A stretch of DNA of 64,000 nt from Pandoraea sp. ASV26 (GCF_016428915.1 NZ_JAELTP010000004.1:55312-119311); one strand, 5' to 3'; positions 16,753 through 26,273 are shown, counted from the stretch's first letter. Program-made: numbers and translations. Notes: a model not told the origin generated them from the sequence alone.

Positions 16753-17639
16753 GCTCCCTTTGAATGGGTTGGCAGCGCTGGCGCGAGGCAATAGCAATCG
16801 CCCCGCGTGACAACGCGGTCAAACAAGCATGACAACTGTTAGCTGCCTTGCGAATTGTGAAGTGTTCGCTCCGAAGGTCTGTGGAAGACAACGGTGACGA
16901 ACCAGGCGTCGCGAAATGCGACATGAGAGACGAGCTTTCGACGCCGTGGGCGCCTGGGCCTCTCGGTGCACGCTCATTGAAAGCGCGCGAATGTTTTACT
17001 GCACAAACTCATTGTGTGATGGAACCCGTTCACCGGCGCAACGAGGAACACCGGGAACGCTTTTACTTCTGTTTCTATGGACCAACCGCAGCGATTGGCG
17101 TTTTTTATTCTAGTACAGATAGTGCGTCGATGCCAACCCGTAGCTCATTTATCATGATGAATCCCATGCATTTACACGATATTACACCGCATATTTTTCA
17201 TATGAATCGGACAACGAATTAATTGCACACGCACCAATCCCCCGTCATCACTGGCGTTGCAGGAGGTTCGTTGCCGGTGTCTCGAATTTCGCCATTTCGA
17301 TGTTTCGCACAGCGGATCAATGTGCCGCAAAAAATTCTTTTCCTGCGATGCGACGAGGTACTTTCGCATGCCCGAGAACGGTGTAAAAATCGTCTGAGAT
17401 CCGCATGCTTGCGAGGGGCGCGCGGGAAATTAGAGGGAGGCTTTCGAAACGGATGCCAACCCGGAGAAACTCGTGTATTCTCCGATGTTTATCTTATTTT
17501 TCAACTATTTAGCGTGAAATCGGGGAAACGTGACGGTAACGCGAGGCAAGACCTTGCGGCCAGTGGCGGGCGCAATAGTTGAACGGTAAAAAGGCAATCG
17601 TGCACGAGGCACGAGGTCGTTGATCGGCAAATAAAAACT
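16753..17639. other. AT-richer intergenic region between the osmoprotectant operon and the diguanylate cyclase gene
   Basis: About 890 bases with clearly lower GC than the flanks, especially 16980-17220. It must hold the leftward promoter of the importer operon and the rightward promoter of the cyclase gene. Several short open frames exist, but none has both a ribosome site and the codon pattern of the neighbouring genes. A short inverted pair CGTGC / GCACG occurs at 17599-17613. The base composition could mark an old insertion or a region bound by nucleoid proteins. Confidence 0.5.
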
Positions 17640-19007
17640 ATGAAAAGTACCATCAGCCGTACCGAACGGGGCAATCGCGTTGCTGCGACTACGATCTTGG
17701 TTGCGTGTGCCGCGCTGACCCTCGCTGGATTTCTCGCTCGCGCCCTTGAAGGCGCCGTGAATCCATTGCTGACGTTCTTCCTCGTCTCTGCCGGCGGCAT
17801 TCTCAATCTGTCGACGGCCTGCCTGCTCGGCGTGCAGTATCTCTACAACGGCAAACGATACTTCGCGCAATTCGGATGTGCGTTCCTGCTGCGCGGACTC
17901 TTCATGTTCACGCAAGGCGTGCTGCTCGCGAATCAACTCGCGGGCATCTCTGCGCACGTCACGCGCGCGCCCTTCTGGCTCTGGCTCGTCGCAGAGGCCA
18001 GCTTCGCGGCTTACGTCATGCTCAGCGTGCGCAGTTACTCGCTCACCCGCGGCGATCCGCATACGCGTCCCGGCTATTCGGAAGCGGCTCGCCACGGTGC
18101 GGTCGTACTCATCATCTGGGTGACGGTATCGCTGTCGATCGTGGGCGCCGGCCGCACGCTCGTGACACCGCATCTGGCAGGTGGCGTGAGCATCGAGACC
18201 CTCGCACTGAGCGCGCTTTTCGTCGCCTACATCGCGCTGTGGTGGCATATTGCGGCCGTCACGCGACTCACGCACAAGCTGTTTCTGCTCGTGTGGGTCG
18301 TCGTCACCATCTCGCTTTGCCAGTTGCTGCTCTCTCTGACGGCGCCGAGTGAAGCCTCTTATCAGTGGTATGCCGCGCGGTTGCTTGCGCTGGCGTCGCC
18401 GGGCGTCGCAACGCTCGCGCTCGTCTGGGAAATCACGCGCCAGTATCAGTCGCTCGCGCTCACGAACACGGATCTTGTCGAGAAGGTATTCATCGATCCG
18501 CTCACGCACATCTACAACCGGCGCTACTTCGACAATCGCATTCGCCTCGTCGCCGAGCGTGTTCAACAGCACGGAATACCGCTGTCGTTGCTGTTGATCG
18601 ACATCGACTTTTTCAAGCAGGTGAACGACCGCTACGGGCATCCGTTTGGCGACGCCGTACTCCAGCGTATCGCCAACACGATTCAGCACTGCATTCGCTT
18701 GCCGAGCGATTTTGCGGTACGTCTGGGCGGAGAGGAGTTTGCCGTGGTGCTGCCGGAGATCGATCAGCACGCTGCGCTGCGCGTGGCGGACCGGATTCGC
18801 GAATCGGTCAAACGCGCGAGCACGGAGCTGCTTCCGCAGACAGCGCGCGACGAAGGCGAGGCCATCACGATCAGCGTGGGCATTGCGTCATGGCAGCCGG
18901 GCGAGCCGCTCGTCATCAGCGCGATGCTCGAGCGCGCAGACAAGGCGCTCTATCAGGCCAAGCACAAGGGACGCGATCAAAGCGTACTTGGGCAGATGGC
19001 GGCGTGA
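17640..19007 (+). CDS. Membrane-bound diguanylate cyclase (GGDEF domain)
   Basis: A protein of 455 residues. Residues about 15-240 carry six or seven hydrophobic segments, a MASE-like membrane sensor. A helix then leads to a GGDEF domain starting at LVEKVFIDPLTHIYNRRYFDNR. The active-site motif is GGEEF (residues 363-367), one of the two functional forms, and metal and substrate residues (DIDFFKQVNDRYGH) are intact. The feedback I-site RxxD, expected to end six residues before the motif, reads LPSD, so product inhibition is probably lost or altered. It should make cyclic di-GMP from two GTP. There is no clear ribosome site before ATG 17640. It is monocistronic. Confidence 0.9.
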   Translation: MKSTISRTERGNRVAATTILVACAALTLAGFLARALEGAVNPLLTFFLVSAGGILNLSTACLLGVQYLYNGKRYFAQFGCAFLLRGLFMFTQGVLLANQLAGISAHVTRAPFWLWLVAEASFAAYVMLSVRSYSLTRGDPHTRPGYSEAARHGAVVLIIWVTVSLSIVGAGRTLVTPHLAGGVSIETLALSALFVAYIALWWHIAAVTRLTHKLFLLVWVVVTISLCQLLLSLTAPSEASYQWYAARLLALASPGVATLALVWEITRQYQSLALTNTDLVEKVFIDPLTHIYNRRYFDNRIRLVAERVQQHGIPLSLLLIDIDFFKQVNDRYGHPFGDAVLQRIANTIQHCIRLPSDFAVRLGGEEFAVVLPEIDQHAALRVADRIRESVKRASTELLPQTARDEGEAITISVGIASWQPGEPLVISAMLERADKALYQAKHKGRDQSVLGQMAA

Positions 19008-19066
19008 GGGTGAGACGGGTGAGCCTGTGTGATGGCGCGCCAAGCAATAGGCGCCAGGGGTGGAAT

Positions 19067-19495
19067 CTAGGGCGATGGGGACGATGGGGGCGACGGCGGC
19101 CCCTTGAGTTCGACGGTGTTGCCGTCCGGATCATTGAGATAGCACGACGGCCCTTCGCCCTGCGCGCCGTAGCGTTGCACCGCCTCCCCCAGCGTCACGC
19201 CGTGCGAGGCCAGTCCCTGACGGATTGCTTCCTCGTCGAATGGCTCCACGCGCAGACAGAAGTGATCGAGATTGTGTCCTTCCGGGCCCGGCGCTTCGCC
19301 GCCCTGACGGCCGATCGTGCCGGCGACGTCGACCAGATCGATCAACGCGTCGCCCGCGCGCAACTGCACCAGCCCGATATCGGCCTGCACCTTCTCCAGC
19401 GTGCAGCCGAGCACATCCATGTAGAAATGCTTGAGCCGGGCAATGTCGCTCGTGCGCAGCACGACGTGATCGAGCGCGACGAACGGAATCTTCAT
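19067..19495 (-). CDS. VOC-family (glyoxalase/bleomycin resistance-like) protein
   Basis: A protein of 142 residues with two beta-alpha-beta-beta-beta modules. The first has LDHVVLRTSDIARLKHFYMDVLGC, the second HNLDHFCLRVEPF and ends YLNDPDGNTVELKGP. Histidines and a glutamate at the usual metal positions are present. The last ten residues are Pro/Ser repeats encoded by a G-rich repetitive stretch. The start ATG 19495 shares its A with the SpoVR stop (TGATG), so it is translationally coupled to spoVR and is the fourth gene of the PrkA operon. The substrate is unknown. Confidence 0.82.
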   Translation of the reverse strand: MKIPFVALDHVVLRTSDIARLKHFYMDVLGCTLEKVQADIGLVQLRAGDALIDLVDVAGTIGRQGGEAPGPEGHNLDHFCLRVEPFDEEAIRQGLASHGVTLGEAVQRYGAQGEGPSCYLNDPDGNTVELKGPPSPPSSPSP

Positions 19496-21039
19496 CACGC
19501 GCTCAACGCATAGCGCCGCCGCTTCTCGACCTTGGTTTCGTGCGTCATCTCGCTACGGCCGTCCTCGAACACTGTCTCGAGCCGCACCGTGAAGCCCCAC
19601 AGGCGCGCCACGTGCTTGAGCACTTCCTCGAAGCCATCGTCGAGCGGCTTGCGATCGCTTTGCACGTGACGCAGCGTGAGCGAGCGATCGCCGTGCAGAT
19701 CCACGTGCGAGACCTGAATGTTCGGCTCGATCTGGCTGAGGTTGTACTGCTGCGCGAGCATCTCGCGGATCTCGCGATAGCCGGTGTCGTTATGGATGGC
19801 GGTGACACGCAGGCGGCTGTCGCGGTCGTCGTCGAGCACGGAGAACAGCTTGAGATCGCGAATGACCTTCGGCGAGAGGAACTGCTGGATGAAGCTCTCG
19901 TCCTTGAAGTTGCGCATGGCGAAGTCGAGCGTGGTCAGCCAGTCGGAGCCCGCGATGTCGGGCGCCCACCGCCGGTCCTCGTCGGTCGGCGCCTCGCACA
20001 TGCGGCGAATGTCCTGGAACATCGCAAAGCCCAGCGCATACGGATTCAGGCCGCTGTAATACGGACTGTCGAACGACGGTTGATACACCACGTTCGTATG
20101 CGCGTGCAGGAACTCCATCATGAACGCGTCGTTGACGAGCTTCTCTTTGTAGAGCTGCTGAAGGATCGTGTAGTGCCAGAACGTCGCCCAGCCCTCGTTC
20201 ATCACCTTGGTCTGACGCTGCGGATAGAAATACTGAGCGAGCTTGCGCACGATGCGCACGATCTCGCGCTGCCACGGGGCCAGCTTGGGCGCGTTCTTCT
20301 CGAAGAAGTACAGCAGGTTCTCCTGCGGCTCGCTCGGGAACCGCGGGTCGTCGGATTCGGTCGGATCGAGCCCGTCGTCCTCGTCATCGTCGTGCAGGGG
20401 CTGATGCGGCAACGTGCGCCACAGATCGTTGATCTGCAATTGCAGATAGTTCTCGCGCTCCTTCTGACGGGCCTGCTCCTGCGCGAGCGACAGCCGTTTC
20501 GGCCGCTTGTAACGATCCACGCCGTAGTTCATGAGCGCGTGGCAGGAGTCGAGCAGCAACTCGACCGACTGCTCGCCGTAGCGTTGCTCGCACTCGGTGA
20601 TGTAGTTACGCGCGAACAGCAGGTAGTCGACGATGGCGTCGGCACTCGTCCACGTGCGGAAAAGATAATTGCCCTTGAAGAACGAGTTATGACCGTAGCT
20701 GGCGTGCGCGATGGTCAGCGCCTGCATGGTCATGCTGTTCTCCTCCATCAGATAGGCGATGCAGGGATTCGAGTTGATGACGATCTCGTACGCGAGCCCC
20801 ATCTGCCCGCGCTTGTAACCGCGCTCGGAAGACAGGAAGTGCTTGCCATACGACCAGTGGTGATAGCCGATGGGCAACCCCACGGTCGCGTAGGCGTCGA
20901 GCATTTGCTCGGCGGTGATGATCTCGATCTGATTCGGATACGTGTCGAGCTTGAAGCCCGCCGCGATACGGGCGATCTCGTGCTCGTAACGTTGAATCAG
21001 TTCAAACGTCCATTCCGATCCGGTGGATATATACGCCAT
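19495..21039 (-). CDS. SpoVR-family protein
   Basis: A protein of 514 residues, typical for the family (E. coli YcgB is of similar size). It begins TGSEWTFELIQRYEHEIARIA and includes the conserved GYHHWSYGKHF and MNEGWATFWHY stretches, the latter with the HEx-like residues often noted in SpoVR. The biochemical function is not established; in enterobacteria the family is linked to stationary phase and to the PrkA/YeaH system. It lies 46 bp behind the yeaH-type gene. Confidence 0.92.
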   Translation of the reverse strand: MAYISTGSEWTFELIQRYEHEIARIAAGFKLDTYPNQIEIITAEQMLDAYATVGLPIGYHHWSYGKHFLSSERGYKRGQMGLAYEIVINSNPCIAYLMEENSMTMQALTIAHASYGHNSFFKGNYLFRTWTSADAIVDYLLFARNYITECEQRYGEQSVELLLDSCHALMNYGVDRYKRPKRLSLAQEQARQKERENYLQLQINDLWRTLPHQPLHDDDEDDGLDPTESDDPRFPSEPQENLLYFFEKNAPKLAPWQREIVRIVRKLAQYFYPQRQTKVMNEGWATFWHYTILQQLYKEKLVNDAFMMEFLHAHTNVVYQPSFDSPYYSGLNPYALGFAMFQDIRRMCEAPTDEDRRWAPDIAGSDWLTTLDFAMRNFKDESFIQQFLSPKVIRDLKLFSVLDDDRDSRLRVTAIHNDTGYREIREMLAQQYNLSQIEPNIQVSHVDLHGDRSLTLRHVQSDRKPLDDGFEEVLKHVARLWGFTVRLETVFEDGRSEMTHETKVEKRRRYALSA

Positions 21040-21085
21040 GATGCGCCCTCGTTGCCCTCATTGGGGGATCGACGCGTGACCGTTT

Positions 21086-22348
21086 TCAGGCCGCCTTCTT
21101 CTTGAACAGATCGTGCAGCACCGGATAGATCTCGGCCGCTTCCATGATGCGTTGCATCGCGAAATTCGGATGCTGCTGCTTGACCGACAGGTACTCATTC
21201 CACAGGTTCTGCGGCTCGGCGCTCGCCACCTCCACATACGCGAAGTACTGCACGGCAGGCATGATCGTCTGGTTCAGAATGTCGCGGCAGATGGGCGAAT
21301 CCCCGTCCCAGTTGTCACCATCGGAGACCTGCGCCCCGTAGATATTCCAGTCGCTCGGCGAGTAGCGATCCGCGATGATTTCCGTCATCAGCTTGAGCGC
21401 GCTCGAGACCACCGTGCCGCCCGACTCGCGCGCGTAGAAGAAGTCGTCTTCGTTGACCTCCTTCGCCGTGGTGTGGTGACGGATGAGCACCAGATCGATG
21501 CGCTCGTAGTTATGCCGCAGGAACAGGTAGAGCAGCATGAAGAAGCGCTTGGCGAGATCCTTGCGGCTCTGATCCATGGAGCCGGAAACGTCCATCAGGC
21601 AGAACATGACCGCCTGCGCCTGCGGACGCGGCTGCATGACCCGATTCGAGTAGCGCAGATCGAGCTTCTCGATGTACGGAATGCCTTCGACGCGCGTGCG
21701 AAGGTGCGTGATCTCGTGCGCCAGCGCCAGCGCACGCGGCGACGTGTCGCCTTCGCGCGAGACGATGTCCGCGTACTCGGCCTCCAACTCGCGCAACTGC
21801 TTGCGATAAGGAGCCGTGAGTGCGATGCGGCGGCCCAGCGAGCTGCGCATCGTACGAATGACGTTGAGGTTCGACGGCGTGCCGTCGATGGAATAGCCTG
21901 CGCGAACCTTGCGGAACTCCGGAATCTGCGCGAGACGTCGTTTCGCGAGGTCCGGCAGGGCCATGTCCTCGAAGAAGAATTTCAGAAACTCCTCGCGTGA
22001 GAGGTTGAAGACGAAGTCGTCCTCTCCCTCTCCCGAGTCACTGGCGCGACTGCCGCCACCGCCCGATCCCGACGGTGGACGCTCGAAGTTATCGCCCACC
22101 ACGAACTCGCGATTGCCGGGATGCACCATCTCCCGCCGCCCGCCAGGGCCGTGGTGGAACAACGGCTCCGAAATGTCCTTGACCGGGATCGAGACCTGTC
22201 CGCTGCCATCGATGTCGGTAATCTTGCGCCCGCCCACCGCCTTCGCTACCGCGCGTCGAATCTGATCGCGGTAGCGTTTGATGAAGCGCTGCTGGTTGAT
22301 GGCGCTTTTGTTCTTGCCGTTTTGCCGTCTGTCGATGATCGCTGACAT
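21086..22348 (-). CDS. YeaH/YhbH-family protein (DUF444)
   Basis: A protein of 420 residues. The N-terminus is basic (DRRQNGKNKSAINQQRFIKRYRDQIRRAV) and a Gly/Ser-rich linker follows (residues about 90-105). A von Willebrand A-like half occupies the rest, with the metal-site motif DVSGSMDQSRKDLAKRFFML. YeaH is the usual partner of the PrkA kinase. It starts 15 bp after the kinase stop codon. Confidence 0.93.
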   Translation of the reverse strand: MSAIIDRRQNGKNKSAINQQRFIKRYRDQIRRAVAKAVGGRKITDIDGSGQVSIPVKDISEPLFHHGPGGRREMVHPGNREFVVGDNFERPPSGSGGGGSRASDSGEGEDDFVFNLSREEFLKFFFEDMALPDLAKRRLAQIPEFRKVRAGYSIDGTPSNLNVIRTMRSSLGRRIALTAPYRKQLRELEAEYADIVSREGDTSPRALALAHEITHLRTRVEGIPYIEKLDLRYSNRVMQPRPQAQAVMFCLMDVSGSMDQSRKDLAKRFFMLLYLFLRHNYERIDLVLIRHHTTAKEVNEDDFFYARESGGTVVSSALKLMTEIIADRYSPSDWNIYGAQVSDGDNWDGDSPICRDILNQTIMPAVQYFAYVEVASAEPQNLWNEYLSVKQQHPNFAMQRIMEAAEIYPVLHDLFKKKAA

Positions 22349-22363
22349 GGTGGCCCCGATGAG

Positions 22364-24286
22364 TTACGAGGATTTGCGCACGCGCAGGTACCATTCCACG
22401 AGCAGGCGAACCTGCTTCGGGGTATAGCCTTTTTCCACCATCCGGTTGACAAAGTTGGCGTGCTTTTCCTGATCCTCTTTGGACGACTTCGCGTTGAACG
22501 AAATCACCGGCAGCAAATCCTCGGTGGTCGAGAACATGCGCTTTTCGATGACCGCGCGCAGCTTCTCGTAACTCGTCCAGAGCGGATTCTTGCCCGCGTT
22601 GTTGGCGCGTGCTCTCAGAACGAAGTTGACGATCTCGTTGCGGAAGTCCTTCGGGTTGGTGATCCCGGCCGGCTTTTCGACCTTCTCCAGTTCATCGTTG
22701 AGCGCGGTGCGATCGAGAATCTCGCCGGTGTTCGGATCGCGATACTCCTGATCCTGAATCCAGAGATCCGCGAAATTCACGTAGCGATCGAAGATGTTCT
22801 GTCCGTACTCCGAGTACGACTCGAGGTACGCGGTCTGAATCTCCTTGCCGATGAATTCGACGAACGGGGCGGTCAGATACTCCTTGATATACGCGAGATA
22901 GCGCTTCTCGACCTCGGCGGGGTACTGCTCGCGCTCGATCTGTTGCTCGAGCACGTAGAGCATGTGCACCGGATTGGCCGCCACTTCGGTGTTATCGAAG
23001 TTGAAGACTTTCGAGAGCACCTTGAAGGCGAAACGCGTGGACATGCCCGTCATGCCTTCATCCACACCGGCGTAGTCGCGATACTCCTGATACGACTTGG
23101 CCTTCGGGTCGATGTCCTTGAGGTTTTCACCGTCGTAGACACGAACCTTGGAGAAGATGTTGGAATTTTCGGGCTCTTTGAGCCGCGTGAGCACCGCGAA
23201 CTGGGCGAGCATCTTGAGCACGTTCGGCGCGCGCGGCGCGTTGGCGAGCGAGCTGTTCTTCACGAGCTTCTCGTAAATCTTCACCTCGTCGGTCACGCGC
23301 AGGCAGTACGGCACCTTCACGATATAGATACGGTCGAGGAAAGCCTCGTTGTTACGATTGCCCTTGAAGCTCTGCCATTCGGCCTCGTTCGAGTGGGCGA
23401 GCACGATACCGTCGAACGGAATCGCACCGAACCCTTCCGTGCCCTTGTAGTTGCCTTCCTGCGTGGCGGTCAGCAACGGGTGCAGCACCTTGATCGGCGC
23501 CTTGAACATTTCGACGAATTCGAGCAAGCCGCGATTGGCCAGGCACAGACCGCCGGAATACGAATAGGCATCCGGGTCGTCCTGCGGAAATTCCTCGAGC
23601 TTGCGGATGTCGACCTTGCCGACCAGCGACGAGATGTCCTGATTGTTCTCGTCACCCGGCTCGGTCTTCGCGATCGCGATCTGTTGCAGCACCGACGGCC
23701 GCACCTTCACCACGCGGAACTTGGTGATGTCGCCGTTGAACTCGTTCAGACGCTTGGTGGCCCACGGCGACGGAATCGTGTTGAGATACCGCAGCGGGAT
23801 GCCGAAGTCCTCTTCCAGAATCTTGCCGTCTTCCTCGGACGAGAACAGGCCCAGGGGAGACTCGTGCACCGGCGATCCCTTCAGGCAGTAGATGGGCACA
23901 TCTTCCATCAACGCCTTGAGCTTCTCGGCCAGCGACGACTTGCCGCCTCCCGGCGGTCCAAGCAGGTACAGGATCTGTTTGCGTTCTTCGAGCCCTTGCG
24001 CGGCGTGTTTGAAGAACGAGACGATTTGCTCGATCGTGTCTTCCATGCCGTAGAAATCACGGAAGGCCGGATAGATCTTGATGATCTTGTTCGAGAACAA
24101 CCGCGAGAGCCGCGGGTCGTGGTGCGTGTCGATGAGTTCGGGCTCACCGATGGCGCGCAGCATGCGTTCAGCTGCACTCGCGTACGCCGTCGAGTCCTTC
24201 TTACAGATCTCCAGATACTCCTGGATGCTGTATTCCTCTTCCCTGCGTGCTTCGAAACGTGTCGTGTAGTGGCTGAAAATATCCAT
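22364..24286 (-). CDS. prkA: PrkA-family serine protein kinase (YeaG)
   Basis: A protein of 640 residues starting at MDIFSHYTTRFE, close to the 644 of E. coli YeaG. It has an AAA+-like N-terminal half with Walker A GPPGGGKS (residues 110-117) and a kinase-like C-terminal part. The chosen ATG 24286 has GGTGAGG upstream; an earlier in-frame start has no support. It is first in the operon prkA-yeaH-spoVR-VOC. In E. coli yeaGH is RpoS-dependent and affects survival under nitrogen starvation, so a role in stationary-phase stress is likely here too. Confidence 0.95.
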   Translation of the reverse strand: MDIFSHYTTRFEARREEEYSIQEYLEICKKDSTAYASAAERMLRAIGEPELIDTHHDPRLSRLFSNKIIKIYPAFRDFYGMEDTIEQIVSFFKHAAQGLEERKQILYLLGPPGGGKSSLAEKLKALMEDVPIYCLKGSPVHESPLGLFSSEEDGKILEEDFGIPLRYLNTIPSPWATKRLNEFNGDITKFRVVKVRPSVLQQIAIAKTEPGDENNQDISSLVGKVDIRKLEEFPQDDPDAYSYSGGLCLANRGLLEFVEMFKAPIKVLHPLLTATQEGNYKGTEGFGAIPFDGIVLAHSNEAEWQSFKGNRNNEAFLDRIYIVKVPYCLRVTDEVKIYEKLVKNSSLANAPRAPNVLKMLAQFAVLTRLKEPENSNIFSKVRVYDGENLKDIDPKAKSYQEYRDYAGVDEGMTGMSTRFAFKVLSKVFNFDNTEVAANPVHMLYVLEQQIEREQYPAEVEKRYLAYIKEYLTAPFVEFIGKEIQTAYLESYSEYGQNIFDRYVNFADLWIQDQEYRDPNTGEILDRTALNDELEKVEKPAGITNPKDFRNEIVNFVLRARANNAGKNPLWTSYEKLRAVIEKRMFSTTEDLLPVISFNAKSSKEDQEKHANFVNRMVEKGYTPKQVRLLVEWYLRVRKSS

Positions 24287-25256
24287 ATGCCTCACCCCCG
24301 CCTCATCGAAAAACATCGCAAAACGATGTCCGCTCTGTTGCCTAAGACCCGGATGACTGCGCAATAGTTTCGGCTGGGCTCACTACATGCCGGAGCGACT
24401 TTCGCGAAACCTTTCGCACTGTCCCCTCCCTTACATGAACGACTCAAAATCGGTTTAGGTTGACTTTAAACTTGTCACTGAAAATTGCAACCGTTAACTC
24501 ATCATATGCACAAACAAAAAAACTGTCGCTACATATTTACCGCAACGCTAAGCATTGCCGATAACCCGCATTCCACAAGGGTTTCCGCATCATCTACGCA
24601 TTGCGCACGTCAGTGCGGATACGTCATAAATCGAGCGAATTTTCGAGCACTCTCACACGCATTGCGCACTCGGGTTTGCCTGCACTATGAAGCATTTAGT
24701 CACCCCCGACATTCATTAAGGAATCCTATTTATCACATGGAATTTGCGTTGAGATTTCGACGCACGACGTGCAATGTTCCAAGGAAAAAAAGTGGGTTGC
24801 CCGACGACGTCGACGAACGCGAAGACGTGGGCGCGTGATGAGATGCTTTCCTGCCGAGGCGACGCGACTGCGCGAAGTCGCGAAGGTCGTGCGATCATCG
24901 TGCGTCAGCGCAAGATGTCGCGGGCGGAAAGTCGAAGACGGCCGGATATCTGAACGGGCGAACCTCCTCGGCGGTGACGGTTGCCGGCGGCACGCCTCGC
25001 CCCCTTCGCCTCATGCTCCGGCTCAGGTCGTTGCGCCGCACCATGCCACCATCTATCAATGCCTTGCATATTGCCGATCTCTGGAATGAAGCGAACAGCG
25101 TGCCAGTCGATTCAGCGTGAATCCATGTTACGCCGGTTCGCCAGAATCTGCTGCGCTGATATGTAACGCGTTGTGTCCCAGCCTATTCCACAAGCGTTCC
25201 GTGCCCGCCCGCGTGCCCGATCGATGACAGCGACATGAGCGGTCAATCCATGCCAT
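24287..25256. other. Intergenic region between the prkA operon and the zinc importer
   Basis: About 970 bases without a convincing gene. The part 24420-24830 is clearly AT-richer than its surroundings and should hold the leftward prkA promoter, perhaps RpoS-dependent. A short hairpin GCGAAAGG/CCTTTCGC-like sequence occurs near 24393-24412. Open frames in it lack ribosome sites or neighbour-like codon use. Confidence 0.5.
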
Positions 25257-25275
25257 AATGCAACCTTGTTGCATT
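25257..25275. promoter_or_regulatory. Zur-like operator upstream of the zinc importer
   Basis: A perfect inverted repeat AATGCAAC (25257-25264) / GTTGCATT (25268-25275) with a 3-bp spacer. It sits 46 bp before the first ORF of the importer operon. Fur-superfamily operators have this size and symmetry, and the downstream genes encode a metal importer, so a Zur site is the likeliest reading. Confidence 0.7.
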
Positions 25276-25320
25276 TATTACACAGTTGCAATCTGTGTCC
25301 GGGCATTGCCCGCCTCACCC

Positions 25321-25443
25321 ATGATCCGTTTCTCCGTTTGGTTCTACCGTCTCGCAGGATGGGAACGCACGGCACTCACGCTGCTCGTGCTCGTACCGCT
25401 TTGGGCACTCGTTTTCTGGGCGCTGCAAGGGGTCGCATCGTGA
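25321..25443 (+). CDS. 40-residue single-span membrane protein coupled to the importer ATPase gene
   Basis: ATG 25321 opens a peptide starting MIRFSVWFYRLAGWERTALT with one hydrophobic segment (about residues 18-37) and ending QGVAS. Its TGA (25441-25443) overlaps the GTG start of the ATPase in a GTGA, the usual sign of translational coupling, and it supplies the AAGGGG site for that start. An in-frame ATG also lies upstream at 25258, inside the operator. I do not recognise a family; the size and W/R pattern recall other tiny inner-membrane subunits. It may be an accessory subunit of the importer or simply a coupling leader peptide. Confidence 0.6.
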   Translation: MIRFSVWFYRLAGWERTALTLLVLVPLWALVFWALQGVAS

Positions 25444-26273
25444 TCGGTTGCCATGATCTCTCGGTCCACTTCGGACCGAACACTGCCCTGGAGGGCGTGA
25501 GCGCCACGTTTGCGCCCGGCGTGCTCTCGGCGGTCGTCGGCCCCAATGGCGGTGGCAAAACCACCCTGCTGCGCGCGCTCGCGGGCCTGCAAAAGGCATC
25601 GAAAGGCAAGGTCGTTTGCGACGGGCCGGTGGCCTATCTTTCGCAGCGGCCCGAGACCGATCACCGCTTCCCCATGTGCGTCGAAGAATATGTGCTGACC
25701 GGCACGTGGCGGCGCACGGGCGATGCACGCCGCCTCGGGCGCAACGAATTCGACCGCGCTCACGACGCCCTGTGCCGCGTTGGCCTTGCGGACAAACGCG
25801 CTCAGCCTCTGGAAGTCTTGTCAGGCGGTCAATGGCAGCGCGCCCGCTTCGCACGGCTGATCGTGGAAGACGCCCCCATCGTTTTGCTGGATGAACCGCT
25901 CACGGGCATCGATGTGCCGTCGGCGGAACTGCTGCTCGCCTTGCTGGATCAATGGCGCAATGAGGGACGCACGGTGGTGACGGTCCTGCACGACCTGCCC
26001 CTCGTGCTCGAGCGCTTCTCGTACGTCGCCGTGATGGCCGGCCGGCTGGTCGCGTCGGGCGCGCCGGCGGAGTGCCTGCACCGCGGACTGCCGTCTGCCG
26101 ACAGCACGGGAGGGGCGACGTACGCGGGCCTGTCCGGCGCCGGAGGGTATACCACCCGCGCCACCATCGCTACCAGCGTGGCAGGTGCGGCTCCGGCCTC
26201 GTTCGGCGGCTCGGCCCGGGATGGCGCACACCTGCCGGGTTCGGTCGCGCCCCCCCGCGGAGGCCCGCGATGA
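25440..26273 (+). CDS. Metal (zinc/manganese) ABC transporter ATPase
   Basis: A protein of 277 residues from GTG 25440. Walker A GPNGGGKTT lies at about residues 34-42. The family-typical YLSQRPETDHRFPM follows, then the signature LSGGQWQRARFAR and Walker B IVLLDEPLTGID. It belongs to the ZnuC/MntB cluster-9 metal importers. The last 50 residues are an unusual Gly/Ala/Ser/Thr-rich tail not seen in standard ZnuC. The stop overlaps the permease start (ATGA). It is in an operon with the small membrane ORF, the permease and the binding protein. Confidence 0.9.
   Translation: MIGCHDLSVHFGPNTALEGVSATFAPGVLSAVVGPNGGGKTTLLRALAGLQKASKGKVVCDGPVAYLSQRPETDHRFPMCVEEYVLTGTWRRTGDARRLGRNEFDRAHDALCRVGLADKRAQPLEVLSGGQWQRARFARLIVEDAPIVLLDEPLTGIDVPSAELLLALLDQWRNEGRTVVTVLHDLPLVLERFSYVAVMAGRLVASGAPAECLHRGLPSADSTGGATYAGLSGAGGYTTRATIATSVAGAAPASFGGSARDGAHLPGSVAPPRGGPR

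Noticed and set aside
16848..17222. Open frame of 124 codons in the gap before the diguanylate cyclase
   Set aside because: No ribosome site or domain and unusual composition; it reads like intergenic sequence.
24485..24838. Open frame of 117 codons in the gap before the zinc importer
   Set aside because: No ribosome site, amino-acid content unlike neighbouring proteins, region AT-rich and probably promoter DNA.
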